This document shows, piece after piece, positions 22,688-31,444 of a stretch of DNA of 49,050 nt. This stretch comes from Chloroflexota bacterium. Lineage in GTDB: Bacteria; Chloroflexota; UBA11872. The first letter of the stretch is position 1, and each line of letters begins with the position of its first letter. The translations under genes were made by a program, and so were the position numbers. A model generated the notes under the pieces. That model made no database searches. It worked only from the letters and a program-made list of their open reading frames with translations, and had not been told where the DNA came from. The DNA lies in contig JAPPNP010000083.1 of NCBI GenBank assembly GCA_028873795.1, forward strand, positions 1 to 49,050, in the 5' to 3' direction.

Positions 22688-23990
22688 CGATGCGCCAACC
22701 CCAGCGTGGATAATTCTCGGTGTCAGGTGGATCATGCGACACGCGCCACCCGGCGACTTGAGGTATCCGATTCAGGGCCGCCGCCCCGTCGTCAATGGCG
22801 GCGCCGGCCAGCATGGCGCGGATGGCGCCGGTGTCGAGCTTCGCCACGGACTCGCCCACCGCCTCGATGCGCAGATCCAGCCGACCAAATGACTCATTCA
22901 AGACTTCGGTCCGAAGAATGTGGATCTCGTCGAACTCGACGTCCGCACCGCCGCGTTCGAGGCCAGCGACGATGATGCGCTCCAAGTCGTCGTTCGCAAA
23001 GGTCGTGCCACTGGCGCGCACTTCCAAGTCCAACTGCAACACCGCCGCGAGCTCATCCACATCGGCGCTGAACTCGCGTTGCATCACTTCCGGGTTGCCG
23101 GTTTCCGGCGACCAGACGATCAGCGTGTGCTGCTCGGGGCGTTCCCGGCGCAGCTCTTCCACCGACGCACTCTGGAGCCGCTCGAGCAGCACGCGTTCCA
23201 ACTCCTCCACGTCGCGCTGGGATACCAGCGCGATTTCCCGCTCGGCGGCGCCCGAGATGGGTTGCGAATTGAAGACGTCAAGCCACTCCGCCGCCGGGCC
23301 GTCGACCGCCACTATGGCCAGCGCCTGCACGTTGCCCGTAGTGCCTGGGAGCTCGGCGGTGACGCCGACCGTCGCTTCGCCCGGCACCGTCTGGCCCACG
23401 ATTTCCACCGTTGGCGGCACCAAAACCTCGGCCTCGGTCAAGAAGCTCGTGCCCTGTTGGGTGCGAACTCGAGTATTCCGCGGGGCGACGACGGCCTCGC
23501 GCGTGCGATTCGTCAAGGTGATGCGTCCGCGGGCGAATTCCACGGGTTCTCGGCGCCTTCCCGTCGTGGGCATGGACATCGAGCCGTCGCTGGCGGCGGT
23601 CACCACGGCGCCCGGAATGGCGCGCGTGTCGACATCCACATCCGACAGGCCCGGATCGATGCGCACATCGAGCGTGATCGGCACGTGCGTGGCCAGGGGC
23701 GACACATGCACGGTCGCCGACGGCCAGATCCAAAAGGCCACCAAGAGCCACACCGCGATCACGCCAAGCATCGTCGCGCCCGCGGGCGCCAGGATTCGCG
23801 CCAATTGGCGGTCGTGATCCCAGTGGCGTTGGGCGCGCACCGTACGCGGGCTCTCGCGTTCGTCGAGGCGCTCGAACAGGGGCTCGCGCGTGGCCGGGCC
23901 GCGCCGGGGGCGCGACCGAACATGCCGGCGCGAGCGGCGCGACGACCGCGCCGGGAGCCGCTCCAAAGTCGGTCCCTGTCGCGTACTCAT
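22647..23990 (-). CDS. Single-pass membrane protein, 'baseplate J-like' family
   Basis: A 447-residue protein of unknown function. Seen: an Arg-rich cytosolic N-terminus (1-70, RSSRRSRRHVRSR), one membrane segment (~73-92, MLGVIAVWLLVAFWIWP) and an external beta-rich region. That region has repeats of the form G.I.LTNRT..AV..P..TRVRTQQG.SF, which are seen in proteins annotated as baseplate J/gp47-like. Despite that name there is no phage context. It sits between alaS and ruvX, linked to alaS by an ATGA overlap. This conserved-looking position hints at an envelope role with the downstream mltG, but that is guesswork. Confidence 0.7.
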   Translation of the reverse strand: MSTRQGPTLERLPARSSRRSRRHVRSRPRRGPATREPLFERLDERESPRTVRAQRHWDHDRQLARILAPAGATMLGVIAVWLLVAFWIWPSATVHVSPLATHVPITLDVRIDPGLSDVDVDTRAIPGAVVTAASDGSMSMPTTGRRREPVEFARGRITLTNRTREAVVAPRNTRVRTQQGTSFLTEAEVLVPPTVEIVGQTVPGEATVGVTAELPGTTGNVQALAIVAVDGPAAEWLDVFNSQPISGAAEREIALVSQRDVEELERVLLERLQSASVEELRRERPEQHTLIVWSPETGNPEVMQREFSADVDELAAVLQLDLEVRASGTTFANDDLERIIVAGLERGGADVEFDEIHILRTEVLNESFGRLDLRIEAVGESVAKLDTGAIRAMLAGAAIDDGAAALNRIPQVAGWRVSHDPPDTENYPRWGWRIDVQVTEPTAVPAG

Positions 23991-26602
23991 TCGACCACGC
24001 TAAGTTCAGCGACGTAGCGGCGTCCGGCGTCGAGCGCCTCACCGATCTTGGTGGCGTCGGTACCACCGGACATGGCGAGCTCCGGTCGGCCGCCGCCCCC
24101 GCCACCCGTCACCTTGGCGACGGTTCGGGCGAGATCGCCGGCATGGACGCCCGCGCCCACGGCTTCGGTGGAGGCCGCCGCCACGAACGCGGGCTTGGCC
24201 TCCACGCTGGTGGCCAAGAGAATCACCCAGGGTTCGTCGAGTTCGCCGCGCAACGACTCCGTGACCTGCCGCAAGGCATCGCGGTTGGTAACGTTCACCA
24301 CCCCCGCGATCAGCGTGAGGCCGTCCACCCGCTCGCGTCCTTCCAGGAGCGCCGCCGCGGCTCGGCGGGCCTCCGCCCGTTCGGCGGCGGCGATCCGACG
24401 CCGCGCCTCGGCAAGCTCGGCCTTGAGGCGTCGCACGCGCTCGGGCGACTCCTCCGCGGACGCCCCGGCCGCTCCCGCTATTTCTTCGAGAATGTCTTGC
24501 TGCCGTTGCACGAAGTCGGCGGCCCCGTGGCCGGTGAGCGCCTCGATTCGACGCACGCCGGCGGCTATGCCGCTTTCGCTGGCGATGGCGAACATGCCGA
24601 TCTGGCTGGTCGCGGTGCAGTGGGTGCCCCCGCAAAGCTCGAGCGAGTGGTCGCCCATGGCAACCACTCGCACGACTTCGCCATATTTCTCGCCGAAGAG
24701 CGCCATGGCGCCGCGTTCGACCGCCTCACGCACCTCCGCCGCTTCGGTGGCGACCGGCAAATCGTCGAGCACGCGGTCGTTGACCCATCGCTGGATGGTG
24801 CGGAGCTGCGTCCGATCCACGGGATTCGGATGCGTGAAGTCGAATCGGAGTCGATCGGGCGCGACCAGCGATCCGGCCTGCTGCACGTGCGCACCGAGCG
24901 TCGCGCGGAGCGCGGCGTGCAAGAGGTGAGTTGCCGAGTGATTGCGCCTGATGTCGGCCCGGCGCGAGCCGTCGACCTCCGCCCGAACGACATCGCCGAC
25001 GTTGAGCGAGCCTTCTGTTATGTCAACAAGATGCACGTGGGTGCCCTCGGGAGCGCTCTGCGTGTCGCGCACGTGCGCCAGGGCGCCGTCGGTCCGCAAC
25101 GTCCCGGTATCGCCGACCTGGCCACCGGCCTCGGCGTAGAATGGCGTCTGGTCGAGCACCACCATGGCCCGGCTCGGCGCGGCCACGGACTCTTGCAGGA
25201 TGCCGTCCACGTCGACGCCGACGACAGTTCCCTCGCCCGCAATGTGCCCGCCGTGTCCGAGAAAGACCGTTTCACCGAAACCGGCGGGAAGGCGCGCGGC
25301 TCGATCGCCGCGCTGCGCCGCGCGGCTGCGCTCGCGCTGCTCGTCCAGCGCCGCCTCGAAGCCTTCATCGTCAAGGGACACGCCGCGCGCCTCCGCCACC
25401 TCCTGGGTGACGTCGCGCGGAAACCCGTAGGTGTCGTAGAGAAGGAACGCTCGCGCGCCAGGCAGCGAGCCGCCAGGAGGAACGCCGGTCAGCATCTCGT
25501 CGAGCAGGGACATCCCTGTGACGAGCGTGCGGCGGAAGCGAGCTTCCTCATCGCGAATGGCGTCGCAGATGAACGTGCGCCGGCGCCCCAGCTCCGGATA
25601 CGCCGCGCCGAAAATGTCGACGGTGAGGTCCGCAATGGGTGAGAGCGCGTCATCGCCCATTCGCAGCAGATCGGCATGGCGCACGGCATGTCGCAGGCTG
25701 CGCCGCAGCACGTAGCCACGCCCCTCGTTGCCGGGCATCACGCCGTCGGCGATGAGGAACGCCGCCGCGCGTGCGTGCTGGGCCACGATGCGCATCGAGC
25801 GTCCAACCGAATCGTTAGAGCTATAGGCCCGACCGGCGCGCTCGCTCACCAGCGTCAGCAGGGGCGCCCATACATCGGTGTCGTAGGTCGATTCGACGCC
25901 CTGCAGCACCCACGCCCAGCGCTCGAGCCCGGCGCCCGTGTCCACACCCGGCATCAAAGGGCTGAGCTCGCCCTTCGTGTCCTGGAAATACTGGTTGAAG
26001 ACGAGATTCCAGATCTCGAGGTAGCGGTCCGGGGCCACCCCCGGGCCTACGTCGGGCTCGTCCGGTTGTAGGTTGACGAAGATCTCGGTGGTGGGACCGC
26101 AGGGACCGCTGTCGCCGGTCGGTGGCCAGAAGTTGTCATCGCCCAGGAAGGCGATGCGCTCGCGCGGATGACCGACATCCGTCCAAATCTCCGCCGCTTC
26201 GTCATCGCGGGGCACGCCCTCGCTGCCCTCGAAGACCGTCACCCAGACATGGGCAGGATCGATGCCGGCGACATCCGCCACCAATTCGCTGGCGTACGCA
26301 ATGGCTTCCTCTTTGAAGTAATCATTGAAGCTGAAACTTCCCAGCATCTCGAAGAAGGTCAGGTGGCTCAGATCGCCGACCTCGTCGATGTCCGTGGTGC
26401 GGAACGACTTTTGCACCGTGGCTACGCGGGGATACGGCGCGGGACGATCGCCGCTGAAATACGCCTTGAACTGCTGCATGCCCGCGCTCGTGAGCAGGAC
26501 GCTCGGATCGCCCGTGGGGATCAGGGAAGAGCCCGGGAGCACGACGTGCCCGCGATCCGCAAAGTATGCGAGAAACATCTCGCGGATCTTGTCGGTCTGC
26601 AT
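23987..26602 (-). CDS. alaS: Alanyl-tRNA synthetase
   Basis: An 871-residue class II synthetase charging tRNA-Ala. Seen: N-terminal catalytic domain with the FADRGHVVLPGSSLIPTGD and TVQKSFRTTDID motifs, the STYDTD segment, the editing domain HSATHLLHAALR, the Cys/His metal site LCGGTHC, and the C-terminal region ending with GGGGGGRPELAMSGG. Full length for the family (about 870-880). First gene of a seven-gene minus-strand operon running to 19053. A GAGGAG lies ~14 bases upstream of the ATG, rather far. A terminator-like hairpin lies 35-67 bases upstream (separate entry), suggesting leader control. Confidence 0.97.
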   Translation of the reverse strand: MQTDKIREMFLAYFADRGHVVLPGSSLIPTGDPSVLLTSAGMQQFKAYFSGDRPAPYPRVATVQKSFRTTDIDEVGDLSHLTFFEMLGSFSFNDYFKEEAIAYASELVADVAGIDPAHVWVTVFEGSEGVPRDDEAAEIWTDVGHPRERIAFLGDDNFWPPTGDSGPCGPTTEIFVNLQPDEPDVGPGVAPDRYLEIWNLVFNQYFQDTKGELSPLMPGVDTGAGLERWAWVLQGVESTYDTDVWAPLLTLVSERAGRAYSSNDSVGRSMRIVAQHARAAAFLIADGVMPGNEGRGYVLRRSLRHAVRHADLLRMGDDALSPIADLTVDIFGAAYPELGRRRTFICDAIRDEEARFRRTLVTGMSLLDEMLTGVPPGGSLPGARAFLLYDTYGFPRDVTQEVAEARGVSLDDEGFEAALDEQRERSRAAQRGDRAARLPAGFGETVFLGHGGHIAGEGTVVGVDVDGILQESVAAPSRAMVVLDQTPFYAEAGGQVGDTGTLRTDGALAHVRDTQSAPEGTHVHLVDITEGSLNVGDVVRAEVDGSRRADIRRNHSATHLLHAALRATLGAHVQQAGSLVAPDRLRFDFTHPNPVDRTQLRTIQRWVNDRVLDDLPVATEAAEVREAVERGAMALFGEKYGEVVRVVAMGDHSLELCGGTHCTATSQIGMFAIASESGIAAGVRRIEALTGHGAADFVQRQQDILEEIAGAAGASAEESPERVRRLKAELAEARRRIAAAERAEARRAAAALLEGRERVDGLTLIAGVVNVTNRDALRQVTESLRGELDEPWVILLATSVEAKPAFVAAASTEAVGAGVHAGDLARTVAKVTGGGGGGRPELAMSGGTDATKIGEALDAGRRYVAELSVVE

Positions 26603-26636
26603 GGCTCAGGCAGTCTCCTCATCCATGGGGCATAGC

Positions 26637-26669
26637 AAAAGACCGCCGGAGATTGCCTCCCCAGCAGTC
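26637..26669 (-). terminator. Terminator-like hairpin upstream of alaS (possible attenuator)
   Basis: On the minus strand a 12-bp stem, GACTGCTGGGGA (26669-26658) and TCTCCGGCGGTC (26652-26641), mostly Watson-Crick with three G-U pairs, closes loop GGCAA and is followed by TTTT (26640-26637). It ends 35 bases before the alaS ATG. A second small hairpin CCGGCT-AAAC-AGCCGG lies shortly upstream. It could terminate the nifS transcript, or act as an alaS leader attenuator; the space left for an alaS promoter after it is very short, favouring the latter. I found no T-box consensus. Confidence 0.55.
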
Positions 26670-26742
26670 CCTTAAGTTCGCGTCAGGTCCGGCTGTTTAG
26701 CCGGTTCGGCCTCGTGTCCTGCTCGTCACTCCCCGCGGGCGG

Positions 26743-26847
26743 TCACACATCGTCCGCCGCGCCCGGCGACCGGGTCGAACGCAGCGCCAATCCGAGAAGG
26801 AAACCGACCGCCAAGCCGAGCGCAAACTTGACCAAGCGCGCAAGCAT
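26743..26847 (-). CDS. Possible 34-residue single-pass membrane protein
   Basis: A short frame encoding MLARLVKFALGLAVGFLLG followed by LALRSTRSPGAADDV. It has a basic start, one hydrophobic glycine-containing helix and a polar tail, as in small YtxH-like membrane proteins. A G-rich AAGGGGGAA lies about 13 bases upstream. It is on the strand of the nifS group, 67 bp after the preceding small membrane gene. Too short for homology; support is only the membrane pattern and context. A longer overlapping frame on the same strand (26697-26882) reads as Arg/Ser-rich nonsense and is rejected. Confidence 0.4.
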   Translation of the reverse strand: MLARLVKFALGLAVGFLLGLALRSTRSPGAADDV

Positions 26848-26914
26848 CGACCGGCGGATTCCCCCTTCGCGGAACCTACCATGAGAATTATGTTAGGTCA
26901 ACGACTCCGGGCGT

Positions 26915-27181
26915 CTACGACAACAGGACATGCGCGATGGCCACGCCCAGGATGCACCCGAGCAGCGCGGCCAGCACCGGCAGTCCGCCGATCATCAGGT
27001 AGGTCGCGCCGAGCGGCGCCGCCATGAGCGCGCCGGCGGCAAATCCGCCCACGCCGAATGGCCAATACAGAATCCCCGCGCGCTGACGGCGTCCGACAAA
27101 CGCGTGGAAGAGAAACGCGACGATCGTGGCCAGCACCAGTCCCAGGTAGACGTGCGGCGGAACGAGCAGAAAAACGTCCAC
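26915..27181 (-). CDS. Small integral membrane protein (88 residues)
   Basis: Unrecognised membrane protein with about three hydrophobic segments: VYLGLVLATIVAFLFHAFV, then GVGGFAAGALMAAPLGATYL, then GLPVLAALLGCILGVAIAHV. The start is taken as GTG 27181, which overlaps the end of the nifS gene by three bases; the open frame extends upstream inside nifS. Likely co-translated with the desulfurase. No function is suggested. Confidence 0.65.
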   Translation of the reverse strand: MDVFLLVPPHVYLGLVLATIVAFLFHAFVGRRQRAGILYWPFGVGGFAAGALMAAPLGATYLMIGGLPVLAALLGCILGVAIAHVLLS

Positions 27182-27182
27182 G

Positions 27183-28367
27183 CTATCGCCCCGCCGCGTG
27201 CGCCGCGGCTGGCGCAGGCGCGGTATGGAGGCGATTGGCATGCCTGGCGACAACCTCCGCGGCACGCAGAATCTCGGCTTGGGTGGTGTCCCGGCCAAGA
27301 CTCAGTCGCAACGAGCCCCGGCCGTACGCCGGCGGCAGCCCGAGCGCCTCGACGACGTGCGAGGGCTCAATCGAACCTGCCTCGCAGGCGGCCCCGGAGG
27401 AGGCGTCGATGCCATCCAAGTCGAGGTTGATCAAGAGAGACTCGGCATCCACGTCGGCAAACGCAAAGCTGGCGATGGATGGCAGGCGGGAGGTCGGATG
27501 ACCGGTCAGCCGGGCGTGGGGCGCCGCGGCCAAGATCGCGTCGATCAACTCACCTGACAACGCGGCAAGCCGCACGCGGAGGTCACGCCAGGTCGCGCAG
27601 GCCGCGGTGACCGCATGCGCCATACCCACGGCCCCGGGGACGTTTTCGGTGCCTGCGCGACGACCCATTTCTTGCGCCCCGCCCCAAGCCATCGGTTCGA
27701 GCTCCACGCCGTCACGCACGTAGAGCGCCCCGATGCCCTTGGGGCCATGAATCTTGTGACCCGACAGTGATAGCAGATCAACACCCAGTCGATCAACATT
27801 TATGTCGAGTTGGCCGACCGCCTGCACCGCATCCGTATGGAAGAGGGCGCCCGCGTCGTGGGCGATTCGGACCAGCGCGGGAACGTCTTGCACCGTGCCG
27901 ATCTCGTTGTTGGCCAGGGCAATGCTGACCAGGGCGGTATCCGGCCGCAGCTGACCCGCCAGCGCGTCCGGCGTCACGCGACCATGGCCGTCCACCGGAA
28001 TCTCGCTGACCGCGTGGCCGAGGTCGCGCAGCGCCCACGCCGCGCGCAGCACAGCGTGATGCTCGATGGCTGCGACGGCAACGTGTCCGCGGCTGTCGTG
28101 GCGAGCGACTCCGGCGACCGCCAGATTGTTGGCCTCGGTGCCGCCGGATGTGAAGACGACTTCGTGCGGCTGCGCGCCCAGCGCCCTCGCCACGCCTCGC
28201 CTCGCGTCGTCGAGCGCGGCGCGGGCGCGGCGTCCGGTCGCGTGAACGCTCGACGGATTCCCAAAGGATCCGCCGAGGGCCTCAATCATCGCGCGCCGGA
28301 CATCCGGATCCAGCGGCGTCGTCGCCGCGTGGTCCAGGTTGATGCGGTCGCCGGTGGTCTGCGTCAT
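27183..28367 (-). CDS. Cysteine desulfurase (NifS/IscS family)
   Basis: A 394-residue PLP enzyme that takes sulfur from cysteine for Fe-S clusters, thio-tRNA or related pathways. Seen: LDHAATTP at the start, FTSGGTEANNLA, IEHHAVL, the PLP lysine in LSGHKIHGPKG (Lys205) and the catalytic loop SSGAAC (Cys328). The spacing of the loop fits group I (NifS/IscS). An Ala/His-rich tail follows. No IscU, IscR or tRNA-thiolation gene follows, so the acceptor is unknown. In selenium-using bacteria such enzymes can also release selenium from selenocysteine; that is only a possibility here. Divergent from the SpoIID gene across a 207-bp spacer. Confidence 0.93.
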   Translation of the reverse strand: MTQTTGDRINLDHAATTPLDPDVRRAMIEALGGSFGNPSSVHATGRRARAALDDARRGVARALGAQPHEVVFTSGGTEANNLAVAGVARHDSRGHVAVAAIEHHAVLRAAWALRDLGHAVSEIPVDGHGRVTPDALAGQLRPDTALVSIALANNEIGTVQDVPALVRIAHDAGALFHTDAVQAVGQLDINVDRLGVDLLSLSGHKIHGPKGIGALYVRDGVELEPMAWGGAQEMGRRAGTENVPGAVGMAHAVTAACATWRDLRVRLAALSGELIDAILAAAPHARLTGHPTSRLPSIASFAFADVDAESLLINLDLDGIDASSGAACEAGSIEPSHVVEALGLPPAYGRGSLRLSLGRDTTQAEILRAAEVVARHANRLHTAPAPAAAHAAGR

Positions 28368-28574
28368 GGCGATTCAGGATACGGCGGCGACGGACGCCGC
28401 GGGCCATGTCGTCGAGCCGTTGGCGCGCCGCGCAACGGATCGGCATGACCTCGCGTTCACCACTGGGAACCGTCCGACCGAGACCCGCTGTGATACATTC
28501 CCTATTGTCCATCACGCTTCACTATTCGCACGCCTGCGCGGCACGCGCGGCCACGTGATGAGCGCCCCCCTCCT

Positions 28575-30413
28575 ATGAGTAGCCGTCGATCTATCGCTCG
28601 GATGCGAGTCTCGCGACGGGCCTTGCTGTATACCGCGGTAACGGCGGCGGCCGCGGGCATGACACCGTGGGGCCCCGCGCTATTCGCCCAGGAAGCCGAA
28701 ATCGCCGTCGATTCAACGTTCCGGAGCTTCTACGACCGCATGGGCGGCGCCGCCGTGCTCGGCGCCCCTCTCACTGCCCGCTACGAGCTGAACGGCCGCC
28801 AGGTGCAGCTCTTCGAGAACTTTCTCTTGGAGCACTGGGCCGAGCACAGTGGCACCGACTACGAGGTCCAGCCGGCATTGCTCGGCGCCAAAGTCTCAGG
28901 GAACCGGTACTTCGGACAATCGCAGCCGTTCCGCGACAGCAGCCAGGCGATCTACGTGCCGGACACGCGCCAGTCCCTGCGGCTGGGCTTTCTCGGCTTT
29001 TGGCGTGAGCGCGGGGGCGCGGACCTGTTGGGCTACCCGATATCGGAAGAGGTCGATGACGACGGCATCACCGCGCAGTGGTTTCAGCGCGCCAAGCTCA
29101 CCTATGACGCCGACCGCACGCCGGCTATCCAGATCGCCGACCTCGGCCGCACCTGGCAACGCCAGACGCAGGACGGCATTGCCGCGGTCTATGCGGTCGA
29201 CAGGCCGGCGGCCGCCGTGCCGGGCGAGTCCACCCAGGTTCGGCTGGTCATCACCAACGAAGGGACCGACACCTGGGCCTCGGCGGGCGATGACGCCGTG
29301 ACCTTGGGATTTCGTTGGGCTGATCGGCATTCACCGCGCGACCGTGAGCCGCCCGCATCGCTCGCCCTGACGTCAGATGTGGCCGCGGGCGAGCAGGTCG
29401 AGCTGACGACCACGGTCAAGCTGCCAGACTCACCGGGCCAGTACCGTGTGCAGCCCGACTTGCACCGGAACGGCGAATGGTTCAGCGCGGACGGCGTCGT
29501 TGCGCCGATCGCGGATACGCGCGCGGAGCTTGCCGAGCCGGAGCTGCGCGTCGGTCTGCTGGACATCAGCGACGACAACCCAGGCGTCACCGCCGCCACG
29601 ATCAGCTCCACCAAGGGTCTGCAAATCCTTGACGAGGGTGGATCGGAGTTGGCTGAACTCGCCGCCGGCCAATCCGTCGTCATCCATCGCGACGTCGCCG
29701 GCGAGCAACAGGTCCTGCAGCTTCCCGGCAACGTCCGCGACACCACCGCCGGCCGCGTTCAGATATTCCCGCTGGAAGGCTCGTTGCTGCGATTGGCCGA
29801 AACGGCCCCCTGGCGGACCTATCGGGGGTCGTTCGAGTTCGTCTGGCTCCCCCGCTATTCGTCCGCCTGGGTGGTCAACATTCTGCCGCTCGAAGACTAT
29901 TTGTCAGGCATTGCCGAGCAGGGCGACTACATTCCGTGGGAAGCGCTCCGCGCCTCCGCCATTGCGTTCCGCAGCTACGCCATGGCCACTCGCGCGGAGC
30001 GCCGCGCCAGCAACCTGATCTTCGACGCCGCCGGCTCGACGCATCACACGCCCACGATGTTCACGCGGCATCAGATCTATCACGGCCTGGCGCGCGAGCT
30101 CACGGGAACACGGCTGCGCGAGGCCGTGGCCGACACTCGCGGGCAAGTGATGACCCACGACGGCGAGACCATCATGGCCGTGTACTTCTCGCGGGCGGAC
30201 GGGCACACCCGAAGCTGGCACGAAACCTGGGGGGGAGCTTTCAAACCGTGGGCCGTCGGCGTGCCGGATCCCTATAGCGAGGGCCAGACGCTCTTGGGCC
30301 ACGGGATTGGACTGCCATTACGAAGCGCGAATGCTATGGCGGGGACGGGAGCCAACGGTGAACAAATCTTGGCCAGCTACTACACCGACGTGGAATTCGA
30401 TGCGATCTACTAA
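28575..30413 (+). CDS. Exported SpoIID/LytB-domain protein with GG-LGYP repeats
   Basis: A 612-residue secreted or wall protein. Seen: a twin-arginine-like signal (VSRRALLYTAV followed by an Ala-rich stretch); two copies of the GGAAVLGAPLT / GGADLLGYPIS repeat (~50-185); an immunoglobulin-like middle (~200-310); and a SpoIID amidase-like domain (~410-605) with NILPLEDYLSGIAEQG, EALRASAIAFRSYAM and the end GHGIGL. SpoIID-family proteins cleave glycan strands in spore formers; in non-sporulating Chloroflexota they presumably remodel the wall. The conserved catalytic Glu-equivalent may be in IAEQG (usual PSEM/PSE), so activity is uncertain. The start is uncertain (28575 or 28602); no good ribosome site. 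Overlaps argF by 14 bp. Confidence 0.83.
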   Translation: MSSRRSIARMRVSRRALLYTAVTAAAAGMTPWGPALFAQEAEIAVDSTFRSFYDRMGGAAVLGAPLTARYELNGRQVQLFENFLLEHWAEHSGTDYEVQPALLGAKVSGNRYFGQSQPFRDSSQAIYVPDTRQSLRLGFLGFWRERGGADLLGYPISEEVDDDGITAQWFQRAKLTYDADRTPAIQIADLGRTWQRQTQDGIAAVYAVDRPAAAVPGESTQVRLVITNEGTDTWASAGDDAVTLGFRWADRHSPRDREPPASLALTSDVAAGEQVELTTTVKLPDSPGQYRVQPDLHRNGEWFSADGVVAPIADTRAELAEPELRVGLLDISDDNPGVTAATISSTKGLQILDEGGSELAELAAGQSVVIHRDVAGEQQVLQLPGNVRDTTAGRVQIFPLEGSLLRLAETAPWRTYRGSFEFVWLPRYSSAWVVNILPLEDYLSGIAEQGDYIPWEALRASAIAFRSYAMATRAERRASNLIFDAAGSTHHTPTMFTRHQIYHGLARELTGTRLREAVADTRGQVMTHDGETIMAVYFSRADGHTRSWHETWGGAFKPWAVGVPDPYSEGQTLLGHGIGLPLRSANAMAGTGANGEQILASYYTDVEFDAIY

Positions 30414-31389
30414 CGCCAGGCCCGCCCGTCGCGGGCTCCAAGGACGCGACATCCTGTCCTTGGCGGACCTCAGCGGCGCCGAGGTTACGACCGTACTCGA
30501 TGCCGCCGCGCGGTTGAAGCGCGCCCAAGGCGCGGACCTGCCGCACGCGCTGCTGCCCGCGCGCACGCTCGGGATGCTGTTCGAGAAAGCCTCGCTGCGC
30601 ACGCGCACCACATTCGTGGTGGGCATGGTCCACCTCGGCGGGCAGGCCGTCGACCTGATGGCCGAGCACACGCAGATGGGCGTCCGCGAGTCCGTGCCCG
30701 ACATCGCGCGCAACCTGGAACGCTGGGTCGACGCCGTCATGGCGCGGGTCTACGACCAGAACGTGCTTGAAGAGCTGGCGGAATACTCCCGCGTGCCCAT
30801 CATCAACGGTCTCAGCGATCGCTTTCATCCCTGTCAGGTGCTCGCCGATCTGCTGACGTTGCGCGAGCGCTTGGGCTCGCTTGCCGGGCGCACGCTGGCC
30901 TATGTGGGCGACGGTTTCAATGTCTGCCACTCCCTCATGCTCGGCGGCGCGCTGACCGGGCTGCACGTGCGGGTCGGGACGCCCCCCGGCTATGAGCCGG
31001 ACCCGGAAATCGTCGAGCAGGCGCGTCGGATCGCCCGCGGCTCCGGCGGCACGATCGAGCTCGTCTCCAGCGCCGAGGCGGCCGTGCGAAACGCCGACGC
31101 CGTCTACACGGACTCGTGGGTCAGCATGGGGCTGGAGGAAGAGCGCGCCGAGCGTCTCGCGGCCTTCGCGCCGTTTCAGGTCAACGCCGCCCTGATGGCC
31201 GGCGCCGCTTCGGACGCGGTTTTCATGCACTGCCTGCCCGCGCACCGCGGGGAAGAAGTGACCGACGAGGTCATGGATGGTCCGCAGTCGGTCGTCTTCG
31301 ACCAAGCCGAGAACCGCCTGCACGCGCAAAAGGCCTTGCTCGTGCTGCTCGTTCGCGGTGAGGCCGCGCTGGAAGCTCTGCCGTCGTAG
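30400..31389 (+). CDS. argF: Ornithine carbamoyltransferase
   Basis: A 329-residue enzyme converting ornithine and carbamoyl phosphate to citrulline. Seen: the carbamoyl phosphate loop SLRTRT (65-70), HTQMG.RES, the HPCQVLADLLT block, the YVGDGFNVCHSL segment, and the ornithine-binding DSWVSMG and FMHCLPAHRGEEVTDEV. ATG 30400 lies inside the end of the SpoIID gene (14-bp overlap), suggesting translational coupling of an arginine gene to an unrelated wall gene. Product feeds argG at 12150. Confidence 0.96.
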   Translation: MRSTNARPARRGLQGRDILSLADLSGAEVTTVLDAAARLKRAQGADLPHALLPARTLGMLFEKASLRTRTTFVVGMVHLGGQAVDLMAEHTQMGVRESVPDIARNLERWVDAVMARVYDQNVLEELAEYSRVPIINGLSDRFHPCQVLADLLTLRERLGSLAGRTLAYVGDGFNVCHSLMLGGALTGLHVRVGTPPGYEPDPEIVEQARRIARGSGGTIELVSSAEAAVRNADAVYTDSWVSMGLEEERAERLAAFAPFQVNAALMAGAASDAVFMHCLPAHRGEEVTDEVMDGPQSVVFDQAENRLHAQKALLVLLVRGEAALEALPS

Positions 31390-31444
31390 CCCGCCGCGAC
31401 CGCGCGCTACACTTGGCCCAAGCGCCACGGTGGCAAAGCGAGCA

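Noticed and set aside
22647-23990. Phage remnant suggested by the 'baseplate J' resemblance
   Set aside because: It sits within a housekeeping operon with an ATGA overlap to alaS, has a membrane anchor, and there are no other phage genes.
26600-26760. T-box riboswitch for alaS
   Set aside because: A terminator-like hairpin exists, but no AGGGTGG-type T-box sequence or stem I features are seen.
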